In this document: piece after piece, positions 55,601 through 64,000 of the stretch
How positions within the stretch are numbered: position 1 is the stretch's first letter
Layout of the letters: each line of letters begins with the position of its first letter
Origin: Nelumbo lutea
Taxonomy: Eukaryota > Streptophyta > Magnoliopsida > Proteales > Nelumbonaceae
Length of the DNA stretch: 64,000 bases
Assembly (NCBI GenBank): GCA_022828595.1
Contig: JAKGHH010000006.1
Coordinates: forward strand, 11,470,633 to 11,534,632
Direction of reading: 5' to 3'
The notes under the pieces: generated by a model
The model's database searches: none
What the model saw: the letters and a program-made list of their open reading frames with translations, nothing else
Told to the model about the DNA's origin: nothing
Position numbers and translations under genes: made by a program

Positions 55601-56010
55601 ACCTGAAAGGGGCACTGACCAAGGCTCTAATTCTGCAACCTCCCAACTAGTCTTTTCCCTTTGAAATCATGTGTGATGCCTTCGACTATGCCATTGGAGC
55701 TATTCTAGGACAAAGGGTGGATAAACGTCCTGTGGTGATCTATTATGCAAGCCATACCCTCTCGGAAGCCCAATTGAATTATACCACCACAAACAAAGAA
55801 CTATTAGTTGTAGTGTTTGCTCTAGAAAAAATTCGCCTATACCTATTGGTCACCAAGGTTGTTGTTTACGCTGATCACCCAGCCTTAAGACATTTGTTGT
55901 TTAAGAAAGAGGCCAAACCTAGGCTCATTAGATGGGTCCTTCTTTTGCAAGAATTTAACTTCGAGATTGAATATAAAAGGGCTTTGAAAATGTAGTAGCT
56001 GATCATCTGT
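55601..56010 (+). pseudogene. Element A RNase H
   Basis: The clean frame 55669-55995 gives CDAFDYAIGAILGQRVDKRP, VIYYASHTLSEAQLNYTTTN, KELLVVVFALEKIRLYL, VYADHPALRHLLFKKEAKPR and WVLLLQEFNFEIEY. That is the classic Ty3/gypsy RNase H, with the E of NKELL and the D of YADHPAL, although the usual first D-x-S/A is present as CDAFDYA. It ends in a stop one residue after KALKM. Confidence 0.93.
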
Positions 56011-57376
56011 CTAAAATTCAAATTGAAAAGAGTAAACATGTGCATGACTACTCTTTTCCAGATAAACACCTCTTGGCAGTTTGTCATAATACACCCCTGT
56101 GGTTTGATCATATAGTCAACTACTTAGCGGTGGATAAAATTCCTGTGGGGTGGTCCAAAAATGAGAAGGACAGATTCTTCTCATATCTCAAGTACTATTT
56201 CTAGGAAGACCTTGAGCTATTCTAGATCTATTCGGATCAAGTAATCTGAAGATGCATCCCCGAGTCTGAACACCAAAGTATCCTTAATTTTTATCACACT
56301 CTTGCTTATGGGGGATACTTTTTGGGAAAGAAAAATGGCGGTCAAAGTACTATAAAGTGGCTTTTATTGGCCAAGTTTATTTAAGGATGCCCATGCTTTT
56401 AGTAGAAATTTCCTAAGATGTCAAGTTGTCAAGAATATGCCCCGTAAAGACATGATGCCACTTAACCCCATTCTAATTGTAGAAATTTTTGTTATTTGGG
56501 GTATTGATTTTGTGGGACCATTTTCGCCATCATTTGGTTATGAGTACATCCTAGTAACCGTTGATTATGTGTCAAAATGGATTGAGACAGTAGCAACCCA
56601 GACCAATGACCACAAAGTTGTAATGAAATTCATTCAAAAGAACATTTTCTCTAGGTTTGGGTGTCTACAAGCAATCATTAGTGGTAGGGGTCACATTTTA
56701 CTAATGCGTAATTTCGTACTTTGCTTCGTAAATATGGAATCACTCATAAGATTGCAACCCCCTACCACACCCAAATGTATGGTCAAGTGGAAGTTTTCAA
56801 TCAGGAAATTAAGAGTAGTCAGGAAAAATCCATTATGCTAGACTAAAAAGATTGTTCTGACAGATTGGATAATGCACTTTGGGCTTATCAGGCGGCATAT
56901 AAAACTCCCATTGGAATGTCTCCTTGTAGGCTAGTCTTTGGAAAAGCTTGTCATCTCCCTACAAAATTAGAGCAGCGGGCCTATTGGGCCACCAAAATGT
57001 TGAACTTCAATTTAACCCAAGTTGGACCCCACTGGGCTCTGTAAGTAAGTGAGCTGGAAGAACTTCACAATGAAACTTATGAAAGCTCTCACAATTATAA
57101 AGCCAAAATGAAAGCATTTCATGATTAAAACATTTCAAAAAAAAACATTTGAACTTCGTTAAAAAGTTTGGCTCTTTAATTCTAGGTTGCGGTTGTTTCG
57201 GGGTAAATTAAAATCCAGATGGGAGTGTTCGAGCATGGTGTGGTTAGAATAGTTGATCCCAAGAATGGAACCATGTTCAAGGTCAATGGTCAAAGGCTTA
57301 AACCATACATAGAAGGAGTATCTGAGATTAGAGGAGTTGAGACCTTTAGTCTGAATGGTCCAATTGCGTCTAGTTG
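56011..57376 (+). pseudogene. Element A integrase
   Basis: The N-terminal zinc region is present as WFDHIVNYLAVDKIPVGWSK, DRFFSYLKYYF, then, shifted, RRCIPESEHQSILNFYHTLA. The core begins at 56437 with DMMPLNPILIVEIFVIWGID, FVGPFSPSFGYEYILVTVDY (D of the DDE triad in WGID) and VSKWIETVATQTNDHKVVMK. The second catalytic segment reads IISGRGHILL instead of IISDGGSHFT, so the Asp is lost. GMSPCRLVFGKACHLP at about 56910 and the C-tail VRIVDPKNGTMFKVNGQRLK at about 57242 complete the protein. Several stops. Confidence 0.9.
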
Positions 57377-57821
57377 AAGATGTTAAACTTAGTGTTGATT
57401 GGGAGGCAACCCAACGTAGTTTTCAGTTGTTTTTGCTTAGAGCTTTTATTTCTTGATTCAAGACCAAGTGGCAGACCATGAACCTCTCAAGAAAACCCTA
57501 TTGATTTTTCCCTATGGCCCAAGTCCCTTTTGCATCAATCTAGTCATGCCATTTGGGACAATGGCATTTAAGTTTGGGGGGGTAAGGAAAGAGAGAGAAA
57601 ATTTGAAAAAAAAATGAGAAGTTAATCCTTTAAATTCTTTCCATTAAAAGAGATTCCCAAACAAAAAAAAAAGTTGATGAAACTGATAAAAGAATATTGA
57701 ATTTTGTCGAAACCATTTAAAAATTGGAAAATACCCAAATTTGCCCTTGATAGGATAAGTGAGAAATTAGACAAAAATTCTTTAAATTGTTAAAAATAGT
57801 GGATTGCCCCAAATAGTATTG

Positions 57822-57869
<48 letters not shown>

Positions 57870-57892
57870 AGGTCAATGGACACCCTAGACTT
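57377..57892 (+). other. Element A 3' untranslated region, truncated
   Basis: It matches the B 3' untranslated region (GGGAGGCAACCCAACGTAG, AGACCAAGTGGCAGACC, GGGACAATGGCATTTAAG) up to GGTCAATGGACACCCTAGAC near 57888. In B another 500 bp follow before the LTR; here the sequence jumps to the palindrome copy at 57893. A (GA)n run lies shortly before the break. Confidence 0.8.
57824..57866. repeat. (GA)n microsatellite
   Basis: About 21 GA units in the element A 3' untranslated region. The B copy has AAAAAAAAAAAAGG at the equivalent place, so the expansion is specific to A. Confidence 0.95.
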
Positions 57893-58611
57893 AGTATGGG
57901 AACATCTCCCGAAGATGGGAACATCTCCTACCAATACCAGCTCCTCTTCCGCCAATTGTTAAAAGCAGTGTATTATGGGAACATCTCCCAAAGATGCCTC
58001 ATCATTTCTAGTACTATCATCGAGAGATGTTCCCAATACATGATAGGGATGTGTTGTGGGGGGCTGATTTGATCTCCTATTTTTATTCCTATGAGATCAT
58101 AGAATACCTAATAAATTAGAGTAAGCATGACATCTAGTCATGGAAATTTAAGCCTCTTGAAGCTAACAGAGCCTATTGAACTATTTTTTTTAAAAGGTCA
58201 TTAGACTTTTTTAAGAGATAGGATAACTATCAACATCACACTATATTCTAGTGAAATAATTGGAATCAAAAGGGTAAACGCCTAGACAAGTCAACACTAG
58301 GCCTAGAAGAGTAAAGATGTTGAAAGTGGAAAAGAAAGATTGTTATTGTCTTTCTCTCTCTCTTTCTCTCTTCCTTTTTCTCTTAAAGGGAAACAAAAAT
58401 TTGAGCTAGCTATATCCTCGTGTATAGAAACCCAATTTCCATCATTGTTTTTCATTCAATCAGTAGGGTTCCTTTTTGTTTAAAAGAGTACTCTTCCAGA
58501 GAAAGGAAGTATTTTTGTCCCCTTGAGCCAACTAAAGTTATCTTGACTTTTGTTTCAAAAAACTTTCTAATTTATTGGTAGTTTCTTTATGGTGCTTGAT
58601 GTTGTCTGATC
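57893..58611 (-). repeat. Second copy of the palindrome half and LINE segment (duplicate of 41666-42241)
   Basis: From GTGTATTATGGGAACATCTCC at 57968 the sequence repeats 41666-42241 closely. It includes the right half of the palindromic MITE, CATTTGATCTCCT-like arm (GATTTGATCTCCT) and the minus-strand LINE stretch. One extra piece of about 65 bp with CTTTCTCTCTCTCTTTCTC lies at about 58340-58402. 57893-57967 is junction filler in which GGGAACATCTCC occurs twice before the proper copy begins. Confidence 0.85.
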
Positions 58612-58984
58612 TGAGGTGTTTCAAATCAAGATCGTAGGTAGGTAATCATGCCAATTGGCAAAGCCGAGGTGGAAGGACAAAGTCGCACAGCAAGATCTAA
58701 AACCAAGAAAAGGTCAAAGCCCTGAGGAGTTGTTCCCCGAGTAGGTACTCCAATGCTCAAGTCAGTGATGTGAGACATGGGTGGTCGGGCCAAGCAGTTG
58801 AGAATAATGCTGGTCCGAGCAAAAACAAAATAGTAGTATTTAGTCTGAAGAGTCCAAAGTCCCTTACCTTGAGCGAAGGTAAGGTATGAGGCTTCGGGTT
58901 TGTCGAGATGAGGTTACCCATTGAGGTCTTCGAGATAATTTCTCTTCCACGACGGAGTTGTCTTTCTCATCTGTACGGGCCTCC
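58612..58984 (+). repeat. P-family LTR 5' part, second copy
   Basis: A duplicate of 42242-42613, from TGAGGTGTTTCAAATCAAG to CATCTGTACGGGCCTCC. It is followed directly by the second Athila-like LTR. Confidence 0.82.
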
Positions 58985-60472
58985 TGGTAACTTTGCACTT
59001 TGATGCCTTAAGGGCATTAGATCAGGGGCATTTTTGGCCTTAGAATTGTCAAAGTATGCCCTTTTCCCTGTTAAATTCAATGTTATGACTTTTGAGGGTC
59101 TCTATACAAATTATGGGAAAACTTGGGAAGTTACATGGATGAAATGCGGTTTATAGGAAGCTGGTGTGAAGTCCAGTTGAGAGAGGAGGTGTTTTGTGAA
59201 AAAATTGAAAACATAAGGGTGCTCCTATATGCTAGACCTAGTTTAGTGCCTCTCCTACTGTATTAGAATGCTCCCCTCTCCTTAGCAAACCCTAGGGCAC
59301 CTTTTAAGCCATTCTTTTCCCCCTTAGGAAACCCTAGCTGGCCCCAACTGTTTAATCTCCAGTCTCCACTCCTAATCTCCACCACTCATTTTAGGGCATT
59401 CTTTTTGTAGCTTTTAAACCCTAGGGCGCCACCTATCTACTAATCCTCACCATTCAGCCCTAACCACTAGATTTCAGCCCTCCATTCCATTTTCTATCTC
59501 AGCCATTAACTCTAGGGCACCACCCACCTCTTCTAATCTCCACCTTTCAACCCTAGATGCCTCAATCTCCTCCATTCATTTCTGGGCGCCCAAATCTCAA
59601 TCCTACATAATAATGGGTGCCCTCTTCTTTTCTTCTTAGCCCTAGGATCATACCATAATCATCCTAACCCTCCATTAGAAACCCTAGGGCGTCAATAACT
59701 TTGCTAAAACCCAGTTGTCACCCCTTCTTTCTCTTTATTCCCCGTTGTGTCCATCATTCTCTATAAAAAGGACCCCAGGGGCCCTAGAGAAAAGGTTGGT
59801 CAATTCACCTAGTTCACAAGGCTAAGGTTTCTTGAAGAGTTCAAGGGTTGTAGAAGGGGGGGACCCCTAGTTCTTCTCAGGAGGGCTTCCTACAAGTTGT
59901 TCAACCAACCTACAACTACCACTACTGGATCTGATCAACCATCTTTTTATTTTATTTTCTGTTATTTTTATTCCAACACTCCTTTAGATTTAATTTATAT
60001 TCATTTTGCAGATCCAAATTCGTCCAATTCAATGCTAAGGTGTCTCGAGGGGTTCGAGGGCTGAAGAAGGGAAGGATGTCGAGTTCTTGTCAGGAAGGGT
60101 TCCTGCAAGATGTGTAGCCAATATGTAACTACTGCCATTAGATCCGAATTTTGGATCACTTTTGTTTTTTTTTTTTTGTTGATTTTAGAAGTCCATTAAT
60201 TTCTGAATTTTAATTATTGTCTTGTTTAATTCTGAACCTTTAATTTCAGCATTAATAGATTTTATTTTCTTATTTTTTGTAATCCCTAGTTCTATTTTCT
60301 TCTTTTTTTTTGTTCGGAAGGAGAAAATAATAATTCTTCCCTCACTTCCCTATGGGTTAGACCCCTTCCTCATCACATACTATATTATTTAAGGTCACAT
60401 AAGGATTGGAAAAATTATAAATCTCTAAACTGGTGTTCTGAAATGGTTAGCAACATACTTCCGCCAATACTT
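58985..60472 (+). repeat. Athila-like LTR, second copy (solo), 1488 bp
   Basis: The LTR runs from TGGTAACTTTGCACTTTGATG to CTTCCGCCAATACTT, duplicate of the element A 5' LTR with TCTATAAAAAGGACCCC at about 59760. No PBS or internal sequence follows. Instead the P LTR resumes at 60473. The 5-mers on each side are CCTCC (58980-58984) and TCTCC (60473-60477), four of five matching, so this copy alone behaves as a solo LTR inserted in a P LTR. Confidence 0.85.
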
Positions 60473-61028
60473 TCTCCTCTTCTTGGTCGTGCTTATCCAT
60501 CTTACATGGTGCCAATGTGGCTAAGGAGATAAGACTACCACAAAGGCCGCCACATAGTACACAAGGCCAGCTCAACCATAACCCAAACACCACTCCCTTC
60601 AAAGTCAAGGAGTGTAGTGCTTGACAACGATGTGGCATGGAAGAGCTCTATAATTCTTGGCTAAGGAACTTAAATGTTGGTTGAGCATGCTTTTTGAGTT
60701 GAGTGGCTTTGGGTGAATCCAGTTTGTTGGCTGAACCAGTTGGTTCATTGCCCATGTCATTTCCAAGATGGGTCAACGAGTGCATCATTTTGTTTCCCCA
60801 AGGTTATGTGCTTGTTGAGAGCGGTGGCATCGTTTTGTCTTGCCAAGCTATTAGAGGGTGGCATTAAATCAACACTGTTGATTAGCCTTGATATAGGTCG
60901 TTGGGAGTCCTATAAAAGGGGAGTAAAGAGCATTTTCACTTTGTCATTTGTGAAGATTGCTCTTTGGAGTTCTACAAGTAGTCCTCGGTTAGTGTTTCGA
61001 TTTTCCACAGTCTCAGTCTTCACTTCGG
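60473..61028 (+). repeat. P-family LTR, 3' part
   Basis: It continues the P LTR exactly where 58984 stops: CTTCTTGGTCGTGCTTATCC, GCTCAACCATAACCCAAACA, the promoter-like CCTATAAAAGGGGAG at about 60910, and AGTCTTCACTTCGG at the end. The matching uninterrupted copy is 39668-40617 in reverse. The plus frame 60713-61144 and minus frame 60447-60638 are LTR shadows. Confidence 0.78.
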
Positions 61029-62960
61029 TAAGGTGTCTTCTTCCTCATCCTTTGATTCTTCCAATTCATATTCTTTTAGTTCAAGTAGTGGGTCCGAGCA
61101 GGAATCTCTCACCAAGTCTGCCATCCTCATATTCGTTAAGTTGATGGCTAGGGGGCCGAGGTCGACGAACTCGGGGTTGAAACTGTAGGGCTGGAAGAGG
61201 CCATGGTCTAGGGGGGCCAGACATCCCTCCACAGTCTGGGTGGGGCTGAAGCCGATGAAGTTGAGGATGAGATAGCATCTAAGGAGGGGCCTAGCATCCC
61301 TCTACAATCTGACAGTTGCTTTAGGTTGACTCTATGTTGTTTGAATCCCAAGGATCTGGCCCGAATCAGGGCCTTGTACTGTACTCCTAAGGAATATGAG
61401 ATGAGTAGTTCAAGTGCTGGTGAGTGGGCCACCTCGGCTTGGCCTATTGAGCTTTGTGTCTATGAGCACATCTTGATGGCCAGGCTGAGGTTTCCACTGA
61501 GTGAGTGGATAGCTGCGGTATTGAGAAGGTACCACGTCTAACCAATCCAACTGATGCTCAACTCCTTTAGGTACCTAGTCATCATTCATTGTTACTACTC
61601 GGTCAATGGTCCTTTAATTGTTTGTATATTTTTTTGAATCTGAAGAAGCACCAATAGGGATACTACTACTTCTCAACTCGACAGCATAACAAGGTGCTTA
61701 TCAGGGCTCTGTCTTCAGTGTGAAGTGCTAGAAGGTGAGATTCTTCTTTGTGCACTATCTTGGAGGTTGGCCATTTCCCACTGAGCTTCTTAAGCCAAGG
61801 ACCAAGGTGAGGGTGCCAACAAAGGGTGAGCTTACCGAGGAAGAGTTGGCATCTATAAGGCAAATAGAGAGGATAGGTGGGATGGACTACATGTCATTCT
61901 TGATGTTAATTTGTGCCGATTTGATGAGTGAGACAATCAAGTACAATCAGTCTGGTCTATGTGTTATACTAGGCTTTCTTTTCCATTCTCTGAAGTCTTT
62001 TACTTTATGCTAATTTTAATGCTGGCTTGTGCTACTGATATGGCTAGCTTTTTAGGAGATGGCTTGGCATATGAGGGCCACAGTGGAGAGGACATGGTCA
62101 GGCAGGAACCTAACTGCACGGCACAGGGTCATCGAGCAACAGGCAAGGTCGGCGGAGCACACACCTCGACAATCAAAGAGGCTGCAACTTCTAGAAGAGG
62201 TGTTGGTGGTAGATCTAGAGGAGGCCACACCTCAGTTCGATTTTCCATCGCCACAGAGGGAGGGCATGTTAGAGTGTAGTGCAACAGAGGGCTCGTTGGA
62301 TGTGTACGTGCCACATTAGAATGTCCAGTTAGGAGATAGGCTTGAGATGGTGGGGGTCCCTGAGTAGCTCATCCAGAGTCTAATGACGTCCATCATCAGG
62401 CAGGAAATCAGTGGTCTAACCAATGGGTCCTTGGAGAGTGCAACTCTATGTTAGATAGCAGGGGTAAGTATTTTTCCTCTCTTAAGTTAGTCACTATTTC
62501 CTCTATTGTACTGATGGTTGATTTTCTAACAGTTTGCTTGTTCGATAAGTAGAGATTGAGCAAATGAAAGTGGAGAATGCTGAATTAAAAGCCAAGCTAT
62601 TTGAGTTGAAGTGCAACATTGAGGAGCAAGATGACACCATTCACAAATTGAAGGGCCACGTTCACGAGATAAAGGAGGTTCGAGACACATTGAAGAAAGA
62701 TGCAGACGAGAAGATTGCTCAGATGGAAGAAGAGGGGGTACAAGGCTTCGGAGGCCTACTAGATCGACCTGGAAAATTTTGCCACTGAGTCTTGGCAGCA
62801 GGGCTTTGCTTTTTGTCAGTAGAGAACTGTGCACTACTTCCTAGAGGTGGTCGAGGTTGTTTAGGGGTTGGTCCCATTTGACCCTCCTATGCCCGACAAG
62901 GGGCGTGCTACCATTGAGGTCCAAGAGTGAGCTAAGGAGACCCTGACTGAAGATTGAAGT
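61029..62960 (+). pseudogene. P-family ORF: PF04195-like segment and coiled coil
   Basis: After a Ser-rich head (about 61080-61300) the frame at 61326-61541 gives ALYCTPKEYEMSSSSAGEWA, CVYEHILMARLRFPLSEWIA, AVLRRYHV. QLMLNSFRYLV follows at about 61560, matching the minus copy at 39080-39370. The FFFVHYLGGWPFPTELLKPR segment follows at 61740. The middle (62030-62330) is Gly/Arg-rich and frameshifted. A coiled coil, ELKAKLFELKCNIEEQDDTI, lies at 62576-62640, with the tail FLEVVEVV and PFDPPMPDKG near 62840-62900. The protein resembles the N-terminal ORF of large plant gypsy-related elements. No pol is linked, and its function is unknown. Confidence 0.7.
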
Positions 62961-64000
62961 GCCCTGCCTTATGCTACTACCAGTTTTTTTGTTCTGTGAT
63001 GTATATGGCTTGGTATGCTTAGCTTTTTGAACTTGTAACTTGTTGCATAATTTATGCACAGTTAATTTAGGCAAGTATATCTTAGTCAAATGTGTGTATA
63101 ATGATGAGAAAAGTGTCAATCCCATAGAGATTAGATGACAATACCAAATCCATTTTAAACTAACCTAAGTTGAACTTGTAAATCAATTGAATGAATAAAA
63201 ACTAAGAAGAATTAATGCAAATCTAAGAACTTAATAAAAACTGAATTGATGAATGAATGCAACTAGGGTTTAGATTTCATTAAATCAAGGTTATATAATT
63301 ACCTATTTAATCCAACTCAAGACTGAAATTACCCTAAGGTATATTAAAGCAATTTACATGTAATGGTGGATTTCTCTAAATTAATTAATAAGCTTTCTCA
63401 AGTCATATTAATCCTTTATTAATCCAATTCTACTATCAAATGTTCAAGTGGTTTTCAAAAGGAAAAAAAAGTATTAAATTCTTTGGAAACCTCTAATCGT
63501 AAAAGGGGATTTGACTCACTAAGCTTCATTGATTCCCACACATGAGCTAATCATCTTTCGATATCATAGTTTAACTGCGATTTTTATTGTCTAGGGATTT
63601 AATTCATAACAATCCTTTGGTCAGTCATGCATGAATCATCAAATCATTAAAAGATTAGCCAATTCTTTTAAAGCATTAAGCACAACAATAAAAATTCCTC
63701 ATGCAAATAATAAACCTCTTGAATTGAATTAAACAAATAACTATATAATCTTAAGATCAAAATCCATCTAAACCCCAGCTAAGAGAATTTAGGTAGACAT
63801 CATTAAATTCAACATACTTAAGAAAATTAGAGTAGAAACACAACAAAAACATATCAAAGAATGAATAGAATAACAAGAAAACTTTAGCCTTTAAAGGTTG
63901 AAGACAAGTGCAACATCTAAGCCTCCCTTCCTCTCCTTCTCTATTGAATTCTCTCTAAGGATGTGCCCCCTTACCTTGAGTCTATGGTCATTTTTATAGC
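62961..64000. other. AT-rich DNA, probably start of another LTR element on the minus strand
   Basis: 62990-63060 still matches the 3' untranslated part of the minus P copy (CTTGGTATGCTTAGCTTTTT). From about 63100 the sequence is AT-rich, with TGTCAATCCCATAGAGATTAG, a phrase of a type often seen in plant LTR elements. On the minus strand GCTATAAAAATGACC at the very end (63986-64000) looks like a TATA box followed by a pyrimidine/purine leader (TTCAATAGAGAAGGAGAGG). No coding motif; the element would continue outside the window. Confidence 0.35.

Noticed and set aside
61027..61085. Short intron with GTAAG donor at the end of the P LTR
   Set aside because: GTAAG is conserved in both P copies and a pyrimidine tract with AG follows. 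But the interval would be only about 50-60 bp, with different AG positions in each copy, too short and inconsistent for a plant intron.
60447..61144. Protein-coding frames on both strands (60447-60638 minus, 60713-61144 plus)
   Set aside because: They lie entirely in the P LTR around its promoter-like motif and have no counterpart frame in the other P LTR copy at 39668-40617.

Overview
This window is nuclear DNA of a flowering plant, probably a large repeat-rich genome. The evidence is a dense nest of Ty1/copia and Ty3/gypsy LTR retrotransposons, L1-type LINEs carrying a plant RNase H domain, hAT and PIF/Harbinger miniature elements, and a degraded piece that looks like a mitochondrial group II intron. 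I see no intact host gene, no tRNA or rRNA gene and no CRISPR array. Nearly every coding stretch is a retroelement remnant with stops and frameshifts. The exact species cannot be told from the sequence.

Layout. 1-2560: low-copy-looking AT-rich DNA with a 138-bp PIF/Harbinger-like MITE, a short retroposed sequence and one weak exon candidate. 2565-4700: a LINE (reverse transcriptase C-end, zinc-binding region, RNase H) whose middle is replaced by organelle-like DNA with a group II intron domain V hairpin. 4918-10900: a broken copia LTR followed by AT-rich repeats and MITEs. 10960-13600: a GC-rich LTR-like block and a coiled-coil ORF remnant. 13600-16315: minus-strand copia remains cut by an Athila-type LTR. 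17100-18900: (TA)n, an inverted copy of the 6240 repeat and a LINE RNase H scrap.

19150-35570: a Tat-type gypsy element (gag, RT, RNase H, second RNase H, integrase) split three times by one copia family, called C1 here (LTR about 1.7-1.9 kb). The third insertion is a long C1 element on the minus strand, 25390-35570. It keeps gag, protease, integrase, RT, RNase H and a primer-binding site for initiator Met-tRNA, and it is itself interrupted by two solo LTRs. 35571-40617 is a minus-strand element of a second LTR family, called P here. P encodes a protein with a segment like the plant 'putative gypsy-type transposon' domain (PF04195) plus a coiled coil, and it is split by a solo C1 LTR.

40640-64000: a minus-strand LINE with a palindromic MITE, then a plus-strand P LTR into which an Athila-like gypsy element (A, 42614-57892) inserted. 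Inside A sit a second Athila-like element B (46350-53735, both LTRs, 5-bp target duplication, no pol) and a 533-bp hAT element (54350-54882, 8-bp target duplication). A breaks off in its 3' untranslated region, and a second copy of its left flank plus LTR (57968-60472) follows before the interrupted P element resumes at 60473 and runs to about 63060. The simplest reading is a tandem duplication of roughly 16 kb whose break lies in the palindromic MITE, followed by LTR-LTR recombination.

Nothing here works together as a pathway. The value of the window is its layered insertion history, in which target-site duplications and interrupted reading frames give a relative order of events. Domain names come from recognising motifs by eye, and no database search was run.
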